Assembly (NCBI GenBank): GCA_021848385.1
Contig: JAJZUQ010000015.1
Location: 1 to 53,185, forward strand
Direction: 5' to 3'
Source: Deltaproteobacteria bacterium
GTDB taxonomy: Bacteria > Desulfobacterota > Desulfuromonadia > Geobacterales > Geobacteraceae
DNA length: 53,185 bases
Shown here: positions 46,213 to 53,185 of the stretch, piece by piece
Numbering within the stretch: position 1 is the stretch's first letter
Layout of the letters: every line of letters starts with the position of its first letter
The notes under the pieces: model-generated
What the model saw: the letters and a program-made list of their open reading frames with translations, nothing else
What the model was told of the DNA's origin: nothing
Databases searched by the model: none
Position numbers and translations under genes: made by a program

Positions 46213-46674
46213 CTAAATTTGCAATTCCAGTTCAATATTCCGACCGGTGCGCATTCCTTGGCTGCGATAGAACGACAGGGTCACTTTGTTTTCGATATCC
46301 ACCATGGTGCGTATTGTCGAGACGCCTATCTGGTTCAGTCGGTTGCAGATCTCGGTGAACAGTTGCTGGCCTACACCCAGGGTCCGTTGTTGCGTAGACA
46401 CCTCGACGGCAAAAACCCAGCCGCATAAGGGAGAGCCGAACTCCCACGCCCTCGCTTCTCCGACGATGAACCCGACGACCTCTTTATTCGATTCCGCTAC
46501 GAGGAATAAACGTTTGTCCTTTTCACGGAGCACGTAATAATTGAAAATATCTCGCCAGTAAGTGGTCTTGTCGACAACGGTGCCGTAATAATCGATGCTG
46601 ATCTCGGCGTCGATCCTGATGATGGCGTCGAAGTCCTTTTCCCGGGCATGACGGATGATTATTTTATCGTTCAT
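46213..46674 (-). CDS. GNAT-family N-acetyltransferase
   Basis: The 153-residue protein has the acetyl-CoA-binding motif A near its middle (STQQRTLGVGQQLFTEI) and the usual C-terminal SFYRSQGM. ATG 46674 follows AAGGG; upstream in-frame starts would extend it by 64 unlikely residues. It is the first gene of the minus-strand operon, with two inverted repeats in its leader. Substrate unknown; RimI-like protein acetylation or small-molecule acetylation are both possible. Confidence 0.85.
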   Translation of the reverse strand: MNDKIIIRHAREKDFDAIIRIDAEISIDYYGTVVDKTTYWRDIFNYYVLREKDKRLFLVAESNKEVVGFIVGEARAWEFGSPLCGWVFAVEVSTQQRTLGVGQQLFTEICNRLNQIGVSTIRTMVDIENKVTLSFYRSQGMRTGRNIELELQI

Positions 46675-46702
46675 AGTCCCTTCTCTTTTGTGTATCGCCA
46701 GG

Positions 46703-46718
46703 GGAACGTGTTCGTTCC
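46703..46718. promoter_or_regulatory. Inverted repeat upstream of the GNAT gene
   Basis: GGAACG-TGTT-CGTTCC is a perfect 6-4-6 dyad 29 bp upstream of the GNAT start. It is a candidate operator for the Rrf2 regulator encoded next in the operon. Confidence 0.4.
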
Positions 46719-46791
46719 GTCTGGGGGCGATAGCTGTGAAAATGTAAATAAGATCTTGTTGGTAAGCGTGTTTCCTGCATGATTCTTCAAA

Positions 46792-46809
46792 GTGGTACCA
46801 AAATACCAC
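46792..46809. promoter_or_regulatory. Second inverted repeat in the divergent region
   Basis: GTGGTA-CCAAAA-TACCAC is a perfect 6-6-6 dyad about midway between the GNAT gene and the divergent sigma-54 activator. It could serve either promoter. Confidence 0.4.
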
Positions 46810-46953
46810 AATTGTCGAGGGAATGCAAGGTTGTTTTTTTTGGGTTCCTCTTTGTTTCGACTTCACGTATCATTTTGCTCATGATCACCAATCCTGGTGG
46901 TTCACGTTTACGCTTTTACCGTCTGAGAACAAAAACGAGGTGAGGTAAATCAG

Positions 46954-48924
46954 GTGAATTCTCGTAAGCAAGCGCCCTTTTCGGCATTCTCCCACAAACT
47001 GACGCAGCTGTTCCTGGATGCTCCATTCGGACTTTCCATTTTCGATCTGAATTTGCGGTATGTACATGTCAACGGGCGCATGGCAGCGATTAATGGACAA
47101 CCGATTGAAGAACATCTGGGAAAGGGGATTGAGGAAGTCAATACCGGTGTAGCTTCGGTACTTGCCCCGATAGTGCGTCATGCCCTGGAGGAGGGGACGG
47201 CGCTTGTGGACATGGAGTTCGAGGTGTCAGAGGCTATCGGTAGCACGGCATCCGAACCTGTCTACTGGCGCATCGGCTGCTATCTGCTCAAGACCGAGGA
47301 GGGGGTGTTGCTTGGTGCGGGGGTAATTGTCCGCGACATCACCGAGCAGAGGGTGAAGGATGCGGCCCAGGAAGAACGCCTGAAATTCGAGTCGTTTCTC
47401 TCCGAGCTCTCCGCAGCCTTCATCAATGTGCCGGTCAGCGAAGTAGATCAGAAGATTGAGCAGGGTCTGCAAAAGGTCGTTGCTTTTCTCGCATTTGATC
47501 GATGCAGCATTTGGCAGTTCCTGCCGGAAAATGGCAAGCTCTGCTTGACTCACTCGTTTTCGCTTTCTGGGATCGAGCAACCCCCTCTGACCGTTGAAGC
47601 GGCTGTGCCGGTCTGGACGGATATGTGGCGCCGTGGTGAGATGTTCAGTGTCTCTGATGTCGACGAACTTCCCGACAGCCAGTGGCGTGAGAAGAAATAT
47701 TGTCGGGAGATGGGGGGGATCAAGTCATTCCTGTTCATCCCCTTGAGCGTGGGAGGGGCTGTGGTCGGTCTTGTCTCCTTTGCTTCCTACAGGGTCAAGA
47801 GGACGTGGCCCGATCCCTTTGTGAAGAGGTTGCGCATTCTGGGTGATGTCTTTGGCAATGCCCTGGAACGGAAGCGGTCCGATCAGAAGATTCAAAAGGC
47901 CCTTGCCGAGATCGAAGAGCTGACGCAACGCCTTGAGGCCGAAAACCACTATCTCCGCGACCAGATCAAAATCGAGCAGATACATGAGGAGATCGTCGGC
48001 CAGTCGGATGCAATCCGGCGGGCTCTCCTGCAAGTGGAGCAGGTGGCCGGTACCGACTCTACCGTGCTCATTCTCGGTGAGACGGGGACGGGAAAGGAAC
48101 TGATAGCTCGGGCTATCCATCGGCTGAGCGGTCGAAAGAACAATGCCATGATCAAGTTGAACTGCGCGGCCCTGCCGCCGACATTGATCGAGGCAGAACT
48201 GTTCGGGCGCGAAAAGGGCGCCTACACCGGGGCATCGACAGCGCAGATCGGCCGTTTTGAAGCCGCCGACGGCTCAACGATCTTTCTCGACGAAATTGGC
48301 GAACTGCCGCCGGAACTGCAGGCAAAGTTGTTGCGGGTCCTCCAGGATGGCCAATTTGAACGGTTGGGGAGTTCGACGCCCGTAAAGGTTGATGTACGGG
48401 TCATTGCTGCAACTAACCGTGATCTGGCAAAAGCAGTCAGGGAGGGAAGGTTCCGTGAAGACCTCTACTATCGCCTGAATGTGTTTCCCATCTCCGTTCC
48501 TCCCTTGCGGGAACGCCCCGACGACATCCCGCTACTGGTCTGGGCCATGGTCAAGGAGTTCGGCAAGATTTTCGGCAAGACGATAGAACGGATACCGAGG
48601 AAAAACATGGATGCTCTGATGGGTTACCGCTGGCCGGGCAACATCAGGGAGTTGCGCAACGTGGTTGAGAGGGCGATGATTCTGAACCTTGATTCGATCC
48701 TTGTTGTGGACCTGCCGGACAAGCCTGCTGCAGGGATTGCCCAGGTGTCGTCCCTGGAGGAGATGGAGCGTGCCCACATTCTTGCCGCCATGGAAAGAAC
48801 GGGATGGCGTGTGCGTGGCAAGAACGGTGCCGCTGAAATTCTGGGGCTTAAACCGACAACCCTGGAGTCAAAGATGAAGAAGCTCGGTGTCAGGCGTAAG
48901 CCGCTATCATCCGAAATGTCGTAG
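46954..48924 (+). CDS. PAS-GAF sigma-54-dependent activator (FhlA/NorR-like layout)
   Basis: The 656-residue protein has an N-terminal PAS domain (about 15-130) and a GAF domain (about 145-305). Its AAA+ domain has Walker A GETGTGKE at about 375, GAYTGA (a common variant of GAFTGA) at about 422 and Walker B STIFLDEIGE. A Fis-type HTH ends the protein (GKNGAAEILGLKPTTLESKM). It senses an unknown ligand and activates sigma-54 promoters without a kinase. The start is GTG 46954 after GAGGTGAGG. Candidate binding sites begin in its last codons (48912) and the sigma-54 promoter at 49140 follows, so the CoA-transferase operon is its likely target. Confidence 0.9.
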   Translation: MNSRKQAPFSAFSHKLTQLFLDAPFGLSIFDLNLRYVHVNGRMAAINGQPIEEHLGKGIEEVNTGVASVLAPIVRHALEEGTALVDMEFEVSEAIGSTASEPVYWRIGCYLLKTEEGVLLGAGVIVRDITEQRVKDAAQEERLKFESFLSELSAAFINVPVSEVDQKIEQGLQKVVAFLAFDRCSIWQFLPENGKLCLTHSFSLSGIEQPPLTVEAAVPVWTDMWRRGEMFSVSDVDELPDSQWREKKYCREMGGIKSFLFIPLSVGGAVVGLVSFASYRVKRTWPDPFVKRLRILGDVFGNALERKRSDQKIQKALAEIEELTQRLEAENHYLRDQIKIEQIHEEIVGQSDAIRRALLQVEQVAGTDSTVLILGETGTGKELIARAIHRLSGRKNNAMIKLNCAALPPTLIEAELFGREKGAYTGASTAQIGRFEAADGSTIFLDEIGELPPELQAKLLRVLQDGQFERLGSSTPVKVDVRVIAATNRDLAKAVREGRFREDLYYRLNVFPISVPPLRERPDDIPLLVWAMVKEFGKIFGKTIERIPRKNMDALMGYRWPGNIRELRNVVERAMILNLDSILVVDLPDKPAAGIAQVSSLEEMERAHILAAMERTGWRVRGKNGAAEILGLKPTTLESKMKKLGVRRKPLSSEMS

Positions 48925-49044
48925 TTGCACGAAATATAGTAGCCAGTCCCCTCCTGAGAAGCCCTCAATAAATTCCCCGCAAATTCAGTTTGTTACCATT
49001 ACTGCGGATCCTGGCGACCAATCGTTATTGCACGAAATATCGTG
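48912..49044. promoter_or_regulatory. Repeated CGAAATATCG-type activator sites
   Basis: CACGAAATATCG-TG (49031-49044) is a 5-4-5 dyad. Related copies are CGAAATGTCG (48912-48921, inside the end of the activator gene) and TTGCACGAAATATAGT (48925-48940). The sequence TTGCACGAAATAT occurs twice. The full dyad lies about 100 bp upstream of the -24 element, a normal enhancer distance. Confidence 0.6.
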
Positions 49045-49084
49045 TATACTTGATTCTGTTTTAAATGTACAAAATTATTTCATA

Positions 49085-49097
49085 AATAAAACACTTA
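49085..49097. promoter_or_regulatory. IHF-like site
   Basis: AATAAAACACTTA matches the IHF consensus WATCAANNNNTTR with one mismatch. It sits in a very AT-rich stretch between the enhancer dyad and the -24/-12 promoter, where DNA bending would help activator contact. Confidence 0.4.
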
Positions 49098-49139
49098 TAA
49101 AACAGATACTTAAGTATATAATCGGGTGTTAGTTGTTTT

Positions 49140-49155
49140 TGGGCCAATTATTGCA
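49140..49155 (+). promoter_or_regulatory. Sigma-54 promoter of the CoA-transferase operon
   Basis: TGGGCCAATTATTGCA has GG and GC ten bases apart and the full TTGCA at -12. It lies about 90 bp before the CoA-transferase start. The 319-nt gap 48925-49243 therefore holds an enhancer, an IHF-like site and a promoter, and no gene. Confidence 0.75.
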
Positions 49156-49243
49156 AAACATGGTTTTGTGTACAGCGAAATTTGTAGCACAGGAATACGG
49201 CCGCTGACATCACGCTTGATGGATGCACATTGGGGGAAGGCGA

Positions 49244-50824
49244 ATGAGCTATCCGGTGGTTGCACAAGAGACCGAGCTGTATGGCAGGATCAGGGACCCG
49301 CGCCTCCATTCGAAGATCATGGCTGTCGAGGATACCATTGCATTTTTCAGGGATGGGATGTACCTGGGGTTTTCCGGCTTTGCTGAGGGGCATCCGAAGA
49401 CCGTCCCGGGGGCCCTCGCCGATTACGTGGAATCCAACAATCTTGCCGGTAAGATGCGTTTCAATGTCTTTACCGGCGCATCTATAGGAACGGATGTCGA
49501 CAATCGCTGGTCGCGATTGCGGATGCTCGACCGTCGCTGGCCGCATCAGCAGGGAGAAACGATCCGTTTGGCCATCAATGAGGGGGTCGTCAGTTTCGGT
49601 GATCGGCATCTCTCGATGTTTGCGCAGGATTTCGGTTACGGTTTCTATACACTGGAAAACGCCGGAAAAGTGGATATCGGCATTATCGAGGCGAGTTGCA
49701 TAACGGAGGACGGGGGGATTGTGCCGACCCTGGCCGTGGGCATCGTTGCCGAGATCCTGTCCCGGGCCGAGAAGGTCATCGTCGAAATCAACACGAAAAT
49801 TCCCTCGTTTGAGGGGTTACATGATTGCCTCTCGTTCGAAGCGCCTCCCCACAAGAAATTCTATCCCATCCAGCATGTAACTGACCGCATCGGCGCAACG
49901 AGCATTCCCTGTGACCGGAATAAGATCGTTGCCATTGTCGAATCGTGGAAGGACCCTGTCGGCCGTCCACTTGGCCCGCCGGACGAGAAGTCGGACCGGA
50001 TTGCCGCCCACGTTATCGGCTTTCTGCAAGACGAGGTGAAAAGCGGACGTCTGCCGGCGAACCTGCTTCCCCTCCAGTCAGGGGTCGGGAGTATTGCCAA
50101 TGCCGTTTTTGGAGGACTGCTAAAAAGTCCGTTCGAGCATCTCAGCGTTTGGACCGAGGTTTTTCAGGACAACCTTATGGACCTCATCGATGCCGGGAAA
50201 CTCGATGCCGTGTCGGCTGCATCATTCTCGCTCTCTCAGGAAGGTCTGAAGCGTCTGTTTGAAAACTGGGAGCGCTACACAAAAAATACCATCCTGCGCC
50301 CCATCCAAATCACCAATCACCCAGAACCGGTACGCCGTCTCGGGCTCATCTCCATGAATACTCCCATCGAGTTCGATCTTTACGCCCATGTCAACTCATC
50401 TCTCGTCAACGGTTCGCGCATGCTCAACGGCATCGGCGGGTCGGGTGAGTTCATGCGTAATGCGTACCTTTCCATCATGCACACTCCATCGACGCGGCCA
50501 TCCCGGTTGGATGCACACGGTATCAGCTGCATCGTGCCCATGGTCTCCCATGTGGACCACACGGAACACGACATGGATGTGCTTGTGACAGAGCAAGGGC
50601 TGGCGGATTTGCGCGGACTCGCCCCGAAGGAACGTGCGCAAAGGATCATCGACAAATGTGTTCACCCCGACTACAAGCCGATCCTGCAGGAGTACTTCAG
50701 CCGAGCAAGCAGGGAATGCATTGCGCGGGGAAGCGGCCACGAGCCCCATATGCTCTATAAGGTTTTCAATATGCAAAGGAACCTCGAAGAAAACGGCACC
50801 ATGAAAATAGCCAACTGGAACTGA
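49244..50824 (+). CDS. Acetyl-CoA hydrolase/succinyl-CoA:acetate CoA-transferase family enzyme
   Basis: This 526-residue family I CoA-transferase has LQSGVGSIANAVFGGL, the likely catalytic Glu305 in VWTEVFQDN, and GIGGSGEFMRNA at about 396. These match the class that moves CoA between succinyl-CoA (or another acyl-CoA) and acetate. In Geobacter relatives such enzymes activate acetate and replace succinyl-CoA synthetase in the TCA cycle. ATG 49244 follows GGGGGAAGG. It is the first gene after the sigma-54 promoter, followed by two thioesterases. Sigma-54 control and that context suggest a substrate-induced acyl-CoA role rather than the housekeeping enzyme; the acyl specificity is unknown. Confidence 0.88.
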   Translation: MSYPVVAQETELYGRIRDPRLHSKIMAVEDTIAFFRDGMYLGFSGFAEGHPKTVPGALADYVESNNLAGKMRFNVFTGASIGTDVDNRWSRLRMLDRRWPHQQGETIRLAINEGVVSFGDRHLSMFAQDFGYGFYTLENAGKVDIGIIEASCITEDGGIVPTLAVGIVAEILSRAEKVIVEINTKIPSFEGLHDCLSFEAPPHKKFYPIQHVTDRIGATSIPCDRNKIVAIVESWKDPVGRPLGPPDEKSDRIAAHVIGFLQDEVKSGRLPANLLPLQSGVGSIANAVFGGLLKSPFEHLSVWTEVFQDNLMDLIDAGKLDAVSAASFSLSQEGLKRLFENWERYTKNTILRPIQITNHPEPVRRLGLISMNTPIEFDLYAHVNSSLVNGSRMLNGIGGSGEFMRNAYLSIMHTPSTRPSRLDAHGISCIVPMVSHVDHTEHDMDVLVTEQGLADLRGLAPKERAQRIIDKCVHPDYKPILQEYFSRASRECIARGSGHEPHMLYKVFNMQRNLEENGTMKIANWN

Positions 50825-50903
50825 TCGAGAGGAATCAGCTTATGGAAAACAAACTTGCAGTCTGTGGAGAGTTTGTCGGTTATAGCACCACCGGGGGATT
50901 CCC

Positions 50904-51365
50904 ATGACGAAATATTTTCGCTATTACCTGCGCGTTCGTTACTCGGAGTGTGACGGCCAGAAGGTGGTGTACAATGCCCGCTATGGCGATTACGTCGGGC
51001 TTGCAACGTTTGAATTTCTCCGTGCTGTGGGGATGCACCAAGACTTGAATGACGGCAATCTCAGCTACCAGGTGGTCAAACAGGTCGTAGAATGGAAGGC
51101 ATCGGCGCGCTTCGACCAGATCCTCGAATTGTCCGTGATTCCGAAACAGATTGGGAATACGTCGTTCACAATTACCACGGAAATACGTGTTGCCGGTCGC
51201 GAGGAGATCATTGCGGTTGCCGAGACGGTCCACGTCCTCATCAACGAGAGAACTATGAAGAAAGTGACACTTTTCGACAATCACCGTGATCTGTTATTGC
51301 GAGGGGCAGTTGGTGCCGTGACAGACCATGCAGGATATTTTGCCGGGCTGGGAGTTACTCCATGA
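50904..51365 (+). CDS. 4HBT-type hotdog acyl-CoA thioesterase
   Basis: This 153-residue single-hotdog protein has VRYSECDGQKVVYNARYGDY, the 4-hydroxybenzoyl-CoA thioesterase/YbgC signature. The catalytic Asp is at residue 17. Members hydrolyse short-chain or aromatic acyl-CoA. GGGGGA precedes ATG 50904, 79 nt after the CoA-transferase stop. It overlaps the next gene by 4 nt (ATGA). Confidence 0.88.
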   Translation: MTKYFRYYLRVRYSECDGQKVVYNARYGDYVGLATFEFLRAVGMHQDLNDGNLSYQVVKQVVEWKASARFDQILELSVIPKQIGNTSFTITTEIRVAGREEIIAVAETVHVLINERTMKKVTLFDNHRDLLLRGAVGAVTDHAGYFAGLGVTP

Positions 51366-52426
51366 TCCGTCCCCTCGATACATCATATATCTATACGCTC
51401 CCCTTCGAAAACGATGCGGAACTGCGCCGCAAGTACCGGGTGGTGAAAAGCGACATCCCCGGCAATTTCCGGTTCGGTCTCCTGCTGGAGGTGCTCGATA
51501 TCGTTGCGGGAGAAACTGCTCTTGCCTACGTACGGCGCTTCTATCCTGAGGGGGTGGTGGTTACCGCCGCCATCGACAACGTCGTTATCCGCACTCCTGC
51601 GGTGGTCAGCAGGGATGTCGTCTGTAAAGCCCGCGTTAATTATGTCGGGAGAAGCTCGCTGGAAGTCGGTATCCGCATCGAACAGCCAGCCGTCGACGGA
51701 AGCATACGACATATCATTTCATGCTTTTTCTTGATGGTGGCGCGTTCCGGAGCAGGAGAAGGTGCTGTCAGCCTGAGTCTTCCTCCCCTTGATTATGTGG
51801 ATGACGCGGAGAAGAGGCGTGCGGACAAGGCTCAGCTGCGACGTGAGGATTTCAAGGTGCAGCTCGAAAAGTCCCTTCAGCCTCCTTCCCCGGAGGAATA
51901 CGCGATTCTTTCCGCACTCCACAGAGCCCAGGATGAGCCTGAATTCACCGGGATTAGAGTCGGACGGCTCGTGACCGAATCGTGGGAACGAATGTTCCCC
52001 GAGCTGGAGAAAGTGCCCCAATCCATCTTTGGCGGACACCTTATCCGCCGGGCCTACGAACTTGCCGCAATCTGTGCGGAACTGGTCGCGCCCAGCAGGG
52101 TAGTGATTGTAGCGGTGAACCGGATCAATTTCCTGCAGCGGGTCCATATTGACGACAAGCTTCACTACACCTGCCGGGTGATCCACACTGGAAACTGCTC
52201 GGTAAGCATCGAAGCGGACATCGAGCGGATCAGCCGTGACCGGAGGAGCAAGGCGCTTTCCAATACCTGCCACTTCACGTTTACTTGCGTCGATGCAGAG
52301 ATGCGCCCCCAGCCAGTACCGACGGTCTACCCGACCACATATGCCGAAGATGCTCTTTATTTGGCGGCGTACCGCCGGCGCAAGGAACATCTGGCCGCAA
52401 CGGGAGAGAAAAATGCCTGCAGTTAA
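51362..52426 (+). CDS. Double-hotdog acyl-CoA thioesterase (ACOT9-like)
   Basis: The 354-residue protein has two hotdog halves. The first has NFRFGLLLEVLDIVAGETAL at about 38-57 and the second has SIFGGHLIRRAYELAAICAE at about 223-242. Each half is followed by a strand region like VVTAAIDNVVIRTP or VVIVAVNRINFLQRV. This tandem layout is that of mitochondrial-type acyl-CoA thioesterases. It is coupled to the upstream thioesterase by ATGA overlap with GGGAG before it. Two thioesterases plus a CoA-transferase suggest control of an acyl-CoA pool, possibly CoA recycling. Confidence 0.8.
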   Translation: MIRPLDTSYIYTLPFENDAELRRKYRVVKSDIPGNFRFGLLLEVLDIVAGETALAYVRRFYPEGVVVTAAIDNVVIRTPAVVSRDVVCKARVNYVGRSSLEVGIRIEQPAVDGSIRHIISCFFLMVARSGAGEGAVSLSLPPLDYVDDAEKRRADKAQLRREDFKVQLEKSLQPPSPEEYAILSALHRAQDEPEFTGIRVGRLVTESWERMFPELEKVPQSIFGGHLIRRAYELAAICAELVAPSRVVIVAVNRINFLQRVHIDDKLHYTCRVIHTGNCSVSIEADIERISRDRRSKALSNTCHFTFTCVDAEMRPQPVPTVYPTTYAEDALYLAAYRRRKEHLAATGEKNACS

Positions 52427-52625
52427 TCGTAAGGGATATGCGCAACTGTTTGGGGTAAGGCCCCATTCCAAAGGCATTGAAATGGTTGGGCAGATATTTT
52501 CACTACTTTATAAAAAAACGTTCTAAATTTACCTTGACAGCTAATAAGGTATTGTGGTACTCGTTTACTTAATAAGTGTGCCGGACGTTGAAAGGTATGG
52601 CACGTAAGCGATTGGGGAAACTTCT

Positions 52626-53185
52626 ATGGAAGTCACACGCGAAATCTACTGGAACATAGGCCACGGGGTGGTTATTCCCATGTACCTGTTGAGCTTGGCT
52701 GCTGTCGGTGTGCTGGTGTGGGGGTTCTGGAAACGGCTTCCTCTGTATAATCTTGGCAAGCCGTTGAATCGCTTCGACCGGTACGACGAGCGGGTAAAGC
52801 GGATGGTTGGCGAAGTCTTCGGTCAGGTGAAGGTGAGCCGGGTGATGGAGGGAGGTCTTTACCATTCCCTGTTCTTCTGGGGATTCCTCACCCTCTTCGT
52901 CGGGACCATCATCATCATGTTCCAGGCCGACTTCTTCACGCCGCTCCTGCACGTCAATCTCCTCTCCGGCGAATTCTACAAGGCGTTCTCCCTGGTGCTG
53001 GACCTGGCCGGTCTCGTGGCACTGGTGATGCTCGGGGGGCTCTTCGTCCGCCGTTTCATCAAAAAGCCCGAGGGACTGGAGATTGTCCAGGATGACTACA
53101 TCATCCACCAGCTCCTGTTCGCCATTCTTTTGACCGGCTTCCTCATCGAAGGTGCCCGGATGGCGGTCACCGAACTCGTTCAGAA
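52626..53185 (+). CDS. Membrane FeS-oxidoreductase, 5' part only (runs off window)
   Basis: An open frame from ATG 52626 reaches the window end without a stop (186 residues). It starts MEVTREIYWNIGHGVVIPMY and has four hydrophobic helices, at about 14-36, 80-104, 120-144 and 158-175. This matches the nitrate-reductase-gamma-like N-terminal domain of the Geobacter FeS-oxidoreductases found with electron-transfer flavoproteins, whose CCG (heterodisulfide reductase-like) half would lie past the edge. These proteins pass electrons from acyl-CoA oxidation to the quinone pool, fitting the acyl-CoA genes upstream. The family is likely; the C-terminal half is unseen. The 199-nt gap before it contains a TTGACA (52534-52539) without a good -10. 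Confidence 0.78.
   Translation, partial: MEVTREIYWNIGHGVVIPMYLLSLAAVGVLVWGFWKRLPLYNLGKPLNRFDRYDERVKRMVGEVFGQVKVSRVMEGGLYHSLFFWGFLTLFVGTIIIMFQADFFTPLLHVNLLSGEFYKAFSLVLDLAGLVALVMLGGLFVRRFIKKPEGLEIVQDDYIIHQLLFAILLTGFLIEGARMAVTELVQ

Noticed and set aside
52534-52563. Sigma-70 promoter before the FeS-oxidoreductase
   Set aside because: TTGACA is perfect but the -10 position reads TACTCG, too poor a match to call.

Overview
The window looks like a chromosomal segment of a Geobacter-type deltaproteobacterium (Desulfuromonadales). The grounds are many sigma-54 activators, a delta-style chemosensory cluster with an HD-GYP regulator, a succinyl-CoA:acetate CoA-transferase-like gene, and a membrane FeS-oxidoreductase at the right edge. 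This assignment is inferred from gene content; no marker gene is present.

Bases 1-24626 are an accessory island made of stacked genome-defence modules, nearly all on the + strand. In order these are: the tail of an AbiEi-type antitoxin; a PLD-nuclease/SNF2 translocase overlapping a 1385-residue Eco57I-like DNA methyltransferase; an AbiEii-type nucleotidyltransferase toxin; a dynamin-like GTPase ending in a MITD1-type (MIT_C) membrane-binding domain; a RecD-like helicase ending in a nuclease-like domain; and a complete four-gene Wadjet (jetABCD) condensin system. The island's right part is a minus-strand operon of a large serine recombinase and two different ParB/RepB-like proteins, diverging from a small HTH gene. 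The methyltransferase runs about 240 residues past the usual end of its family, and this extension resembles an AbiEi-like (DUF6577-type) antitoxin. The toxin gene follows directly, separated by a 45-nt near-perfect hairpin. This suggests an R-M-like system with a built-in toxin guard. The dynamin-MIT_C/RecD-nuclease pair is the other strong candidate for an under-described system.

Bases 25028-42435 are a signalling region. A membrane multi-PAS histidine kinase diverges from a sigma-54 response regulator. Then follow a sigma-54-type promoter with upstream dyads and a long chemosensory operon: HD-GYP, soluble MCP-like protein, STAS, CheY, CheA, CheW, MCP, a kinase-like protein with Asn in place of the H-box His, CheD, CheY, CheR and CheB. 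No flagellar or pilus genes are present, so the output is open. It could be cyclic-di-GMP or gene control as easily as motility.

Bases 42679-46674 are a minus-strand operon: GNAT acetyltransferase, Rrf2 regulator, metallo-beta-lactamase-fold protein, MoxR AAA+ ATPase and CoxE-like VWA protein. Divergent from it, a PAS-GAF-sigma-54 activator (46954-48924) is followed by a textbook enhancer/IHF-like/-24,-12 promoter arrangement. This promoter drives a CoA-transferase and two hotdog thioesterases (49244-52426). The window ends inside a membrane FeS-oxidoreductase (52626 onward).
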